From assembly GCA_029891345.1 (NCBI GenBank), contig CM057009.1, positions 309,383,666 to 309,447,665 of the forward strand: a stretch of 64,000 bases of DNA, read 5' to 3'. Below, one piece after another: positions 35,000 to 46,079 of the stretch; the first letter of the stretch is position 1; each line of letters begins with the position of its first letter. Source of the DNA: Dryococelus australis (taxonomy: Eukaryota > Arthropoda > Insecta > Phasmatodea > Phasmatidae). The notes under the pieces were generated by a model. It was not told where the DNA came from. It searched no databases and saw only the letters and a program-made list of their open reading frames with translations. The position numbers and the translations under genes were made by a program.

Positions 35000-36780
35000 A
35001 TCACATCTCATATCTAAGTAGAGAAACCTACTTAAAATAACAATTCAAACAAGATATTTAGTATATAGGCCTATTCAAACTCTTTTTTATAAGTTACACT
35101 TTCAGATGTATACAGAATTTGAACAGAATCAGTTGATCCATCTATAAGGTTTTTGAAAGAGTACCATACAGCACAAAAATGACTGGTCACAAATTATTTT
35201 TAACATAAGATCAATTTGGGGAGAAAAATTGACGTAATGGTTTTCTGTAGATTCTGGTGGACAGTACAAACTAGGAGCAGGGGGTTAAAGGCGTGTTAAG
35301 GCACTGTCAACTTCTGGGAGTTCTCTGTGTCCTGCCTCCAGTACTTTCAGGAGACTTGCTAATGTGGCTTGCCATATTCAGATGGGGCAAAGTCGTGCTT
35401 CTGGAGTGCGTTTCCTCTAAGTGCGAAATACGCAGTGTGTCGACTTTTAAGAATCTCCATAACATTACAAAACTCATCATACATGCCATCTTCATCTATC
35501 TTTATTTAAGGAATGTAAAAAGAATAATTGACATGTTCTGCGAAACAGTGAAATGAGCATTCAGATAAATGTGTAACTCCATGTAAAATTTGTTAAAATT
35601 GCTCTCGGTTTCATAATTTTAACATCCAATAAATTCGAAATTCTCTGTGAAATACTGCCAAAAAGACTGTCATTCTTTTGTTCAGTGATTTTATCAAGGA
35701 CAGTTCTTATTGCATTGCTACTCCCTTGTCCCCAAGGACGTGACAAAGTGGACATGAACAGTCTGCAGTTCAAGAAAAACCTTCATAAATAAAGAAAAGC
35801 TTCGCTTGAGCAGAAAAAAAGCAAATATGACCAAATATACTAAAGTTATAGAACATAGAACACGAGTCATAGTTTTTTTTTTTTTAACATAACTAATCTC
35901 CAACATTCTGAGATGTACACAGGATATAGATTATGTTACATGTTTCTTTTCATTTTATTTTGGTTTTGTATATTCCACTAAAAATCAATACTTTGAATAA
36001 ATAAGTATTCTATAACTATAAAAGATACACAATGAGAGGATTTCAAAATATTACAATAATATATGTAACTAACAAATGTTATATAAATGGTTTACTTTAA
36101 CCTCAATTTTGGGCCTATAGGCCTCCCACATGAATACAGGAGAAAAATGTAAGGAAATACTATATTACACTTTACCACAATTCTATACACACACAAACAG
36201 TGCAATTGCAAGATTAGATATTTCTCGAAAATTTTAAGTTAATTTTTATACTGGCATACATAGAGTTCTGCCCAAAATATAAGTGTAGGTTATAATTCAT
36301 CCTATACTATTTTAAATACAAACTATTTATTTATTTTGTAATTTCTCTGGCCATTAGCTACAATCCAAGGCCACAATTTCAAAAGTTTCAAGAAAAAGTT
36401 ATTTCCAAAACTTACAGACTGTATTCTACACCAAGGCCAACAAACTTTAACTGAGGTTGACATAAATTCCTCGTCTTTTATTTGTTTTTTTTTTCTGGCT
36501 AGTTGCTACACACAAATGCCATCCAAAATGGCACATTATTTTAAAGGAAGAGCATTTTTAAAACCCCTCAATTTAGCATAATCTTTCAACTTTCTTATTA
36601 AAAGCATCATAAATGTTTAAAAGACATTATTTTATTGAATCTACTTTTAACCATTTTAAGTGATGTTAAGAATTTCATTTGTTTGTTTTTTTTTTTCTTT
36701 TAATTTACTTTAAAAATATGATAAAAACAATCAAGAAGATTTCCTTTAAAAACTTTCCGCCATAATGGCCTACTGAATTA
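35000..36780. other. AT-rich sequence, no gene seen
   Basis: I see no recognisable coding region. T-rich homopolymers are frequent, for example near 35873-35885 and 36485-36495. Confidence 0.4.
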
Positions 36781-36790
36781 TGTGTTGGTT

Positions 36791-36810
36791 CCCCCCCCCC
36801 CCCCCCCCCC
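36791..36810. repeat. Poly-C run of 20
   Basis: An uninterrupted C homopolymer. The 150 bp that follow include a GGCATTTACCCCGGAATGGT block that resembles a SINE tail, but no head was found. Confidence 0.95.
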
Positions 36811-37043
36811 TGCCCTTCAAACTATACCATAACTTAACTTTGGCTGGATGTCCTCCCTCGGGTGGTGAAATCGACCCCGAGCCAAAGGTGGGACAGCTTA
36901 AATACAGGATTACAGGCATTTACCCCGGAATGGTTTCAGATAATTGGCGGGTAATAGGAACATAGGTGACCAAATAAGGTAAACACATTTGTCCTTGCAG
37001 GGGTCTCATTTCTTCTTAGTGGGGTATTGCAATTATAATCCAG

Positions 37044-37610
37044 TCAGGGCATAGAAGCCCAAAAATATCCATATATGGATGACACACACATGGCCATGTA
37101 ATCACACTTCGCACTCTGGCATAAGGCCAGAAATGTCTTCACGGCGTTGCACCACCCTTGCTGACAACCAGACATGCTGCTTGCACTTGCACTTTCTGAC
37201 GAGTTGGTGACAACACTGGAGTAGTTCACACAGTTGCCACAAAACAGAAGTGCCAGACTGAGCGCACTGTCGCCACCCGTCAGTAGTGAGAAAATCAGGT
37301 GCGGAGTTGGACGTGTTGTAGCTCGGTGCGGTGATGGCCCCAAGGTCGGTGTGTCGCCTGGCAGCACTCCACCAGCTCTAGCATCGAAATGCCCATGCAC
37401 GTAGAATCTCTGTTCATCCAAACATCAAGGATTGCAGGTATATGGTAACCGCCACATCTTTTCCAAACTTCTTGGGCAGGTAGAAAAGACATTTTCAGAA
37501 TATTTTAGGTAAAATTTTGAGTGCCCATGCTCATCGCATAATATAATTTTCAAGTTGACAGCCAATATGTGTGATAGTGTCACAGCATTAAATGTTTCCA
37601 TGATACTCAA
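37044..37610 (-). pseudogene. Unrecognised GC-rich coding-like stretch
   Basis: Three overlapping or abutting minus-strand frames (125, 65 and 61 codons) cover this stretch, which is clearly richer in GC than its neighbours. Pieces read in order contain CPRSLEKMWRLPYTC, then SFLPAQEVWKRCGGYHI. The remainder is Ser/Cys-rich. Switching between frames suggests a decayed transposon frame or processed pseudogene. I recognise no motif and give no function. Confidence 0.25.
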
Positions 37611-38360
37611 ATCTGCAATTTGTACATACTTGGAAGCCTGAAGTAAGAGGTTACCAATATGAGATAAAAAAACCTAAGTAAGTAATTAATTCATTTTCAG
37701 GATATTCATCATTGAAATATTTTTAAAAGCCTTGAGACAATCATCTGTACCTTTCATGTGGCTTTTAATAGCCTTACAATCATTTACTAAGCGATTCAAA
37801 GCCGGTGTTAGTAGAAGCCTTTTCGTATGTACGTGACACTTTATCTCGTACCACTCTAAATTAACAAATTTAAAAAAATTGATTCAGTGTCTCCTTTCAT
37901 TTTTCAGAACATGCAAAGTGACCATAACTTCAGTACAAACATTTTGATATCTATGCTAAGTGATTTACATGCACATTTACAGGAATTATGTAGTACGTGA
38001 TTTGAATAGTTGACTTTCAACATATTTTCATTGTAATTTTTTAGAAGTGTTATAACTGAATGTCGCTTCCTGTAGTTCACAAATGCATTGTCATCACAGT
38101 AAGGTAATATATTCCTTAAGTCTTGACGCGTGCCCTACCTCATGAGGTAGTGGTTAGGCCGCTGACTACCCTCTCTGAACCTTAAGTATACCTACCGCGG
38201 CGTACATGGCTAACATCCTGGGACCAGCAGGTCATGAAAGAGTTAGATGCTGTAGGTGGCCGCTTGATGGTAGGGTGCCATCAGGAACGAGGGGAGTCAA
38301 ACCCCAGAGTGAAGCGGATGGATGTAGATTCTTGACCAGGGAGTTCTACACTCCTCACTA

Positions 38361-39116
38361 TCAGGGTTGCCAATAAGCGGGATGCCAGCTGTCCCGGGGA
38401 GATGACATGGTAATGCAATTACACGATCTGGTAGTGGAAGCATTTGATCTGGCTGGAGAAATTTTAACGTGTCGAGTGGGTCGACGTGCAAGAACTAAAT
38501 CTGAAAAGAGTGGTGCTGCACGTGACTTGGGGACTGCCTGTGACGGGAGTCGAACCTGTAATGTTTTCCCTGATGCCAGCTTGATGACGCAAAAGTTTGG
38601 TAGCTCTGTTTCTGCTAGGTTTTGAACCCGGATGAGCTTACCCAAGGTTAGTTAGATAATGCTGGATGTCGTAGGGGCCTGGCTTGGCACGGTGTCCTCA
38701 GGAGTAGCGTGGACTATAGGTGATGACTGCTCTACTTGGGCTACGTAATCTCCTGTAAGGTACCCGGGCCAACAGGAGCCTAAATGGTGATTCAACGAGG
38801 ATGCGTGTTCAGGGGGAACTAATGGCGTGATCGGTCGAGGGATGGCTTTGTTACTCTGCAGCAGGGGTTCGACCTCTGACGTACTTGCAAGGATGTCTGC
38901 TACTTTGGCTCTCGCTAAGGCACGGCGTTCCTTGCGCCATTGCCTACTCTGTGTTTCACCTTTCCTGCTATACATCGGGTCACTAGTAAACACACGTAAT
39001 ACACACAGTTTCTCCCCAATGAGAGTGAAGTTACCTGGTACAATATTTAACATAGACTCTAAGAGAAATGGGAGACTGACTAACAATGACGGTACACTGA
39101 CGACTAGGTTTGACAT
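38361..39116 (-). pseudogene. Gag-like frames of family X copy 2
   Basis: The first frame (154 codons, 38652-39116) has a hydrophobic start, then a basic SRKGETQSRQWRKERRALAR segment and a Pro/Thr-rich tail. The second (94 codons, 38361-38645) contains LPNFCVIKLASGKTLQVRLP and then LVLARRPTRHVKIS. These parallel blocks in copy 1 (33211-33453). The basic segment could bind nucleic acid, as in Gag, but no zinc knuckle or protease active site is visible. The function stays open. Confidence 0.4.
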
Positions 39117-39586
39117 AAAGTTTATTACGTACGAAAGAGAGATTGGAAAGTCCCAGATTATATCAAAGTTACAATTTGAAAATATTTAGCTGACGGGCTA
39201 GGCAATTAAGGATTATAAAATTATGTGAATGAAATAGGTGAAGGCGAGCCTGGAAAAAGATTAATTATATTTTTTAAATTCTCAAAATTACTGGGGCAAA
39301 ATTCTACGGTAATTTAAACACACTTTCACAGCGTATTAAGTTACTGGGAGTTTATCAGGAGGTAAACTAAGACGCTCTGGCTTGTTACTATGGAATCACG
39401 GAAGTTGACTTAGGTAAAGGGTTACCGGGTACGTGGAGTAGGTTTACCTTGGATGAAGAATTCGCAGTCCTCACGGTCAACAGGTGCAGTTGAGGAAAGC
39501 AGTTTGCAAGCTGTTGTGGAGGCTGCAGTCTTCAGTGTCTACAGAGTGGATTGTGTTCCGTGTTGCAGGTCGCGGAGAGGAGAGAG

Positions 39587-39698
39587 AGTCCTCGCAGACT
39601 GAAGAGAGCCTTGTCCAGACTGAGGAAGTCTTAGCAGACTAAGAGAGTCCTTGGAGACTAGGAGAGTCTTTGCAGACTGAGGAGAGTCTTTGCAGACT
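39587..39698 (-). ncRNA. Hairpin array in family X leader, copy 2
   Basis: Six stem-loops, read on the minus strand, all have the form AGTCT-loop-AGACT or a wobble variant. Loops from 39698 downwards are GCAA, GCAA, CCAA, GCTA, GGACA and GCGA; two are identical GNRA-type GCAA tetraloops and one is GCGA. Right arms are AGACT, AGACT, GGACT, AGACT, AGGCT and GGACT. Each change makes a U-G wobble in element-sense RNA but would be an A-C mismatch in the other strand. The array starts about 60 bp after the TATA-like box, as in copy 1. Confidence 0.6.
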
Positions 39699-39755
39699 AG
39701 GAAGGGCTCGCATCCTCTTTGCCCGGCATATCTGGTGGTGCAGGGTGCTGGACTT

Positions 39756-39763
39756 TATTTATA
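39756..39763 (-). promoter_or_regulatory. TATA box of family X copy 2
   Basis: TATAAATA on the minus strand, about 60 bp before the first hairpin. It occupies the position of TATATAAGG in copy 1. Confidence 0.5.
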
Positions 39764-39969
39764 CAAAAATTTCTCTGATCAGCAGTTCTTCGGGGTGGGG
39801 TGGGGTAACGTAGCCTTCCAGCGCAGGTGTATCTTATATGGGGTGCTGGAGCGCCACTAATTTCTTATCACTCCATTTGGATGCAACGACAAATTAAAAC
39901 GTGTGTTCCTGAGGTGGGCGGGTTGTGACATCACAAGGCCACAAGGGTGCTGCCATCTGTGGGGGTTGT

Positions 39970-41500
39970 AGGAACTTCTTTCAGGGCTAAGCAACAAGTA
40001 GTAGAATATCACAAATATTTATTTTATTCACGGGGGTACCTTTTGCATGTAGGTTTCCGGGCGGGCAATGTAGATTGTAATTACGTGGGTAATTTACAAT
40101 TACATATTCGGCATTCCAGGCTTGTAGAATTTCTTTGCTCTATACATTTATTTTGCCACTGGTATGACTTCCCTCTGAGCTCAGGTCGCTCATAGAAGGG
40201 GCGAAGTCACCCATAGAGGGCGCATTTGCACAGCACAGAATGTTGACATGCGTCAGTCTAAACCATTTTGTTCTACTGACTGCTTCAATAACTTATAAAT
40301 ACTACGAGCACTTTCATCAGATTAGTCAATAAAATCTAGAAGTTTATTATAAATTCCCTCACAGGGATCAAATTACCTCTCATCAACTAGAAACATTGTA
40401 TGGTTTTTGTAATTAGACGCATCTATAGCTAGTGAAAAGAATTTCTTGCATTTTCTTCATTACTAAGAATATCAACAAATAAATAATTTACAATTTTGGT
40501 GCTAAAACATTTTTCACAATCGCTTCTGCCTTAGTACGCCCACTTTTTTTTTTAAATTTCATTTCCACAGTTCATGCTATTGTAACTTAAACTATGCATC
40601 ACTGTATGGTAGACAAGTGATAATCCTCCAGCCAATATCTTACTAGCACTCGTAGTTGCCATGTTGAAGAAACTGTTTTGTTTATTTTTTGCTATTGATT
40701 TACATCTGATTCCTTATTTTTATTACCTGTAGAAAATTGTAAAATGTAATCTAAATTCACCAGTTTCTTTTTGCCCCTAGCTCTAAGCCAACAAAAATAA
40801 ATTATGTATTCTGAGCTTGAGTAACAATCTAACCTCTTTTGTTGCAGCAGTCAACAAAAGGCCAAGGATAACGATGCGTCAGTTATATAAATATGTTTTA
40901 TGATCTGCAGTTGAAGCATGTTGGGAACAGTTGTTGCTTCCTCCATGTGCAATCAAAAAGTCTCTTTTACATAGAGAGCAATACTCACTGTGTGTTTAAT
41001 TGTTTTCACTGGCCGTAACCAGATAACCGATTCTTCCCATTTCATAAGAGACATGTACATACATCATACATGTATAGCACATTTTTCTTCTTCTCACGTC
41101 CTTCCATGATGAATAACTAATAGAAACTATAAAACCACATGCACCTGCAATCCGACATACAGAACATAAAGCAAAATGTTCTTATTCCGGTAGCATGTTA
41201 TCGAAGTATACAACATAAAGAAATTCAATTTCAACCAGAAACACACTTCACGTTATTGGTCCCTATCCATAGATGACAGAGTAACTATATTTTTCCTTCA
41301 ACTTCCGCTATTAAAATTTCCCAATGGAAATTAAAATAAAGAAAACGTTTAAAAATAAATATGAGAGATTTTCATATAAATACATGCAATTTCACAAAAA
41401 TAAGGGTAAAATACACGAGAACCCGGGAGATCTGGCAACCCTATTTATGAAAGCATATGTTATGGGGCAGTCAGTATAAACGGTTGTTTATTATATTCAA
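39970..41500. other. Unassigned sequence
   Basis: I see no gene or recognisable element. Confidence 0.35.
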
Positions 41501-41512
41501 GAAGATCACGTT

Positions 41513-41542
41513 TTCAAACAAAACACATGTGTTTTGTTTGAA
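41513..41542. repeat. 30-bp perfect palindrome
   Basis: The left arm TTCAAACAAAACACA is followed with no spacer by its exact reverse complement. By chance a palindrome this long would be very rare in 64 kb. It could form a cruciform. It may be a fold-back transposon remnant or the point where two inverted ends met. Confidence 0.9.
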
Positions 41543-41839
41543 CACACTATCTGTAAATACTAAACTTTTGAAGTGCTCTGGTTTTTTCGGGGGGCGTAAT
41601 GAACCTGATTATGATACAGACCTCTTTGCATACTAATGGATGTGGCTATAGTTGGTGGTGTTTCCAGGACACCAGCTTCTCAACGTCTCGGAAAAGCACG
41701 AGGATCTCATGTCTTTCAGGGTTGTTACAGGTCATCAGCCTGTGGCTGCATCCCCCCGAAGCACACGTCTACTTACATATTGATAAGTCACTGTTACACA
41801 CTTACACTGTCCTACAAGTAGTGACCTAACTACGTCGTA

Positions 41840-43207
41840 ATACTCACTAGAGAGGGCCTGTTCCCGTGGTGGAAATTAAATAAATAATTTAAAAACAAGA
41901 CCCGGATTCCAAAGAAACGAGTTGTATTACCAGAAAGGGAGTACATTGATAACACGTACAAGTCCCCATGTCTGAACCAGGCATGGCACACGAGACCTGC
42001 CAGGGGCCATTCCATGTGAAAAGTGCAGAAAACACTATGAAATTAATTAAGCTTTAAACGTCTGGGGTCGCAAGTCAGCGGAGAGGAGGGTCAGCACACG
42101 GGAGGAACAAAGAGAAAAGGTTCCAGTATATTATGATTAAACTATTGAACACTACTTGCTTAGTACAAAGGGAAAGCTCCCGTTGCGCATGGTGCGACAC
42201 GCGCCTACCCTCAATGACACACTGTTCCAGACTAAATATGGTGGCGCGGAGATACCGTTACTAACTGGTATCTTCCCGCCAGTATCTCTAGGGAAATGTT
42301 CACAAACTACAAATATAGAACATCATACATAAGAAAGCAATTGCAGACAGAAAAACAATTGGGCAAATTAATTTCGTATTTCTGTACTGTTAATGTTCTT
42401 CTGGAAAGGCTTAGATCACTGTTCCTAAGTGTTTTTCGTAAATCAGAATTTCCGGTAAATGCCGGGACAGGCATGCAGAACACATAAACACGCTTTAAAA
42501 TAACATACAAGTACAAATTACACATAAAAGTCCTTTTGAAACAATGATTTTAAATTAGCTCAAATTTAATAGGCCAACTGTTTAAATTTGATGTGTCTAG
42601 ATTGCAATATTGCTGCCGGAACTGCAAGCATTTTTGACTGCATATTTTTATTAAATGGATAAATGTGCCTTTAGAACAAAATGATACATGACAAAACACT
42701 GCAAAAATAGAATAAAGAATTATGAGCACTTTAGATTATCACTACATGAGCACACGTGAACCACGTGGTTGAACACGTAATAATGAAATACACTTTAATG
42801 CAGGGACGCAAAGAGGACATAACACTTCCTCGGGCATGCATTAGGCTCTGTTTTTGGGGAACACACTTAAACACTGAAGTAAACTCGTAACATGCTGTTT
42901 ACTCGTGGGCAGCATGTCTTTATAACATTGAACGGTTCCCATAACCCATTCGTACATGAACTGGTTACTACAAGCAAACGCACTGGTGCAGGTAATGCGG
43001 TTGGTGCATTGGTGAGCATCATCGGTCTTGCCCCCTAGCGGGACAGAGAGCAAGGGCAGCATCAAATACCCCCCTCCGGGAAGACAAATAGGCGAAACAG
43101 CGATTCGGCAGTATTTTTGCTGAAGTGTAGCAATTGGCGGGGCAGCGCAGGAGTGCAGCGTCAGCCTGTAGGCTGGGAGTGGCCAATCTCGCACATGTGT
43201 TGACGTC
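41840..43207 (-). mobile_element. LTR-like flank of Gypsy relic 2, copy B
   Basis: This block abuts the 3' end of the Gypsy pol relic and shares ordered blocks with the solo repeat at 14883-16262 (GAACCAGGCATGGCA, CACGGGAGGA, AAAAGGTTCC, ATCTTCCCGCCA). A TATAAAG-type box occurs on the minus strand near 42915. A long (about 1.3 kb) 3' LTR explains both its position and the existence of the solo copy. Exact TG...CA ends were not fixed, and the 5' LTR is missing because the relic is truncated upstream. Confidence 0.45.
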
Positions 43208-44970
43208 TCAGGCAGTCTCAAATGGCGTTCTAAACGTTAGGTGTCTGACCTGTTTGCATGGGCCCCGGTGACGGGACCTGCAGTGGAGTGCATGCCCATA
43301 TGTCACGCCTGTATCCTGGCTGGCATGTTTTGATGGTTGAGGAGGTGCGGTAGCCCGCGGGTATGTTGATGTGAGCATGATAGACGATGGTGCACCGATG
43401 AACATGTTGAGCTGGCAGAAGAGTGTCTCCCGTCAGGCTGCTGTTGTTGAAGGGGTTGCACATCGTTGGATGCGGGGGTGGACATTTCCCCCCACATGGC
43501 GTCTAGCAGTGCCGGCACTGTCCACTGATCTTCAGCGGGTGATTTACTGGTTGCCTCGTTAGCGCGATTACGCAGGCAAAAGATATCTCGGGCATGTGTT
43601 TGGCCCAATTAGTCTGGTCCTCTCCTACCCTGAGACACAGCTGTGTCTGAACCTCCTGGTTCCTGCACTCGGTCGGATTTGCATGGGTGTGATGTATGTC
43701 CATTGTGTGATGTACAACGTGCCACTTCGTAAATAAAACCCACCAGCATGGCCTAGAAAATTGTATGGCGTTATCACTAAAGATAAACCTTGTATATCCC
43801 CAACAAGGAAAAAAACACATTTTCTAGTGTGGCAGCAATATAGTGTACGCGCGAGCTTGGTAAAGTATACAGTTCACACCACCGCGTAAACAAGTCCATC
43901 ACTACTAACACAAACAATTTGCCATTAGCTGTGCATGGATAAATGCCCATGAAGTCATGGGCAATTGACTCGCATGGTTGTTGTGGCAACCTTGGCTGCT
44001 GTTGTGCTGTGCCGTATGACCGGTGTGTTGTGTACACGTTGCATTGTTTACATTGGTGTACTTACTCCTTCACCTCCTTTGTGAGGCCTGGCTACAAGTA
44101 TGATTCCGTGATGTTCTTGACGGTCTATTTCACTCCAGGGTGTCCTGACAAGCTGTTACTGTGTGCTACGTGAATGACCGTGTGACGAGCTACCGGCTGT
44201 ATGTACAGACACCACCAGCCTCCTTGCGGCGGCTGTTCTGCATTTTGAGTCACCCTTCTATCGCTCGCCATCCTTCTACTACTTTTTGTGCGCACTGTTA
44301 TTTTATCTCGGGACCTCCACCGACATTTGTTGTGAGTTGGGGATGTATACATACAAGTCGCCAGCGCACATTTCTGCTAGAGTTGTTCGTTTACCTTTGT
44401 AGGCAGCGATCTGTTGCAATAACACGCGTGTAATTATGCCATTATTTTCCGGCAGCAGTACCGTTTCCCACTCTTCCTCATCCCTGGTGATGTCTCCCTT
44501 GTTCGAATAACGGGACAGGGCACCTCGCAGCTGGTTGTCCTCCCCAGGCACGTATTAAACAACAAAATCGAAGCTCTGTAGGATCGTTGACCATCTCGTT
44601 AGCTTACTTTTGGCTTCTTGCATTTTGTGCAACCAATACAAGCACCGGTTGTCGATCATGAGAATGAATCTTCTATACTCTAAGTGAATATGGTACTTTT
44701 TAATGGCCCAGATGGTTACCAAGCATTCCCTGTCATTCAAGTCATATCTTTTCTCAATGTTGTCAAGTTTGGCACTAGCATAGTCGATGATACAACGCTC
44801 TTGGTTATCCCCATATTGGAAAACCACCGCACCGATGCCTTCCTGGCTCGCATCTGTCTGGAGGTACACGTGCCGATAGTATTGATAAGTGCTGGGGCAT
44901 GACACTGAGAAAAGCTGTATTTTACCTCAACAAAGGCATCTTGCATCACAGCATCAACATACAAAGTCAA
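43208..44970 (-). pseudogene. Gypsy-type pol relic 2 (RNase H and integrase)
   Basis: Minus-strand frames begin inside the connection region (EVKYSFSQCHAPAL near 44905-44940). RNase H follows at 44555-44905 with YLQTDASQEGIGAV, DRECLVTIWAIKKYHIHLE and LMIDN (usually TDH). A DNQLRGALSRYS block comes next (44303-44551), then a SLSGHPGVK zinc-finger tail near 44130. Integrase is at 43777-44037 (HDFMGIYPCTANGKLFVLVV) and 43503-43820 (IFSDNAIQFS, then HANPTECRNQEVQTQ). Two integrase acidic residues are visible. Stops and frameshifts break it, and reverse transcriptase is absent because the sequence switches to Helitron-like repeat at about 44975. It differs clearly from relic 1, so two Gypsy lineages are present. 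Confidence 0.9.
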
Positions 44971-44974
44971 GTTG

Positions 44975-46062
44975 GAAATTGTTTAGTTAACAAAATATAC
45001 TGAGCTAAAATATGGTGTAGACACCTTTTTTAAAATAAGTGACTGATACTTAAAACATAGTAGTTTACACCACATGTTGCAATGCAGGTTGTTTGCTAAA
45101 TTTGGTAAGAATTGGTCAGAACATTCCCAAGATATATAAAAAAAAATGTATTTACTTGAATTGTGCTATATTACAAAATGGCAGACAAAATATGTTTTGT
45201 GTAGATACAGTTGACAGTTTTAATATCTACTGCCAGCATACAAGGTTAAGTTGGAATTGAATACAACAATATAGCATTCTAAGTTATAACATCTATGTGG
45301 CCGCCATTTTGAAAATAAGTGTCTGATATAACTAAAACATATTGTTTAACATCACCTGCTACAGTACTGCTTGTTTGACAAATTTGGTAGCAGTCGGTTT
45401 GTTGTTTACTGAGATATGACAAAAACGTTTTATTCGTATGGTACTATCTTACAAAATGGCTGACAAAAGGGGCTATGTGTTAGCATATATGATGCTTGTA
45501 ATATATACTTTCAGCATGCAAAATTGGTTAAATGGTATAGTAGATAGATATCAAATAAACCTAAAATATTTGTATGGCTGCCACTTTGAAAATAAGAATC
45601 TAATGATGTTCAAGTGGTTTAACCTGATGTATCATAGTATTAGTACTTCATGCCAAATTGGGTGGGAATTGCTTCTGTAGTTTTTTAGGTGTAATGTAAA
45701 TTTTTTTTTTTCATTTGGCGCTATCTTCCAAAATGGTGAACTAACAAAACTATGAATTAAAAAATTTAATGCTTACTTGGTGCTTTGCCAGTATACAAAA
45801 TTTGGTTTAAATCTGTTGAATGTTTCCCAAGATATGATATCACCCTAAATATTAAAATGGCCACCATTTTGAAAGTGCTGGGCATGGTCTAAAACTATTA
45901 AATTCAGTTGTCCTTACTAAGTACAATATGTGTACCGATTTTGGTGAAATTCATTTCACGCTTTCAAACCTTGAAAAAAAGGGGGGCAGATATGCGCAAA
46001 CACATACATACACACACTCAGGAAACTGATCTCATAAGCCTTTCTTTTCTTTGGAATGTAGA
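44975..46062 (-). mobile_element. Helitron-like repeat, copy 4
   Basis: The inverted left end is at about 46025-46062 (reverse complement CTACATTCCAAAGAAAAGAA, then AGGCTTATGAGATCAGTTTC). Five sub-repeats contain blocks such as TTACAAAATGGCTGACAAAA (45451-45470), GTGGCCGCCATTTTGAAAAT and CCAAATTGGGTGGGAATTGC. The 80-codon frame at 45438-45680, which reads MADKRG, is a by-product of the repeat. The distal end is cut off where Gypsy relic 2 begins. Confidence 0.6.
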
Positions 46063-46079
46063 GTAAAAAGGAGGTGAGT

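Larger units (their letters stand above)
38140..39960 (-). mobile_element. Unclassified retroelement (family X), copy 2
   Basis: On the minus strand the same parts occur in the same order as in copy 1. A promoter-like U3 region with a TATAAATA box (39756-39763) comes first, then a hairpin array (39587-39698) and a leader. Gag-like frames follow (38652-39116 and 38361-38645), then a CTGGGGTTTGACTCCC block near 38300. The hairpin array has shorter spacing than in copy 1, and the gag-like frame is more open. No pol domain follows before about 38140, so this copy is also truncated or non-autonomous. Confidence 0.55.

Noticed and set aside
45438..45680. Frames reading MADKRG or MAEKKG on corresponding strands in three places
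   Set aside because: They come from a shared sub-repeat of the Helitron-like family (CAAAATGGCNGACAAAAG). The frames diverge at once outside that block, so they are not conserved genes.
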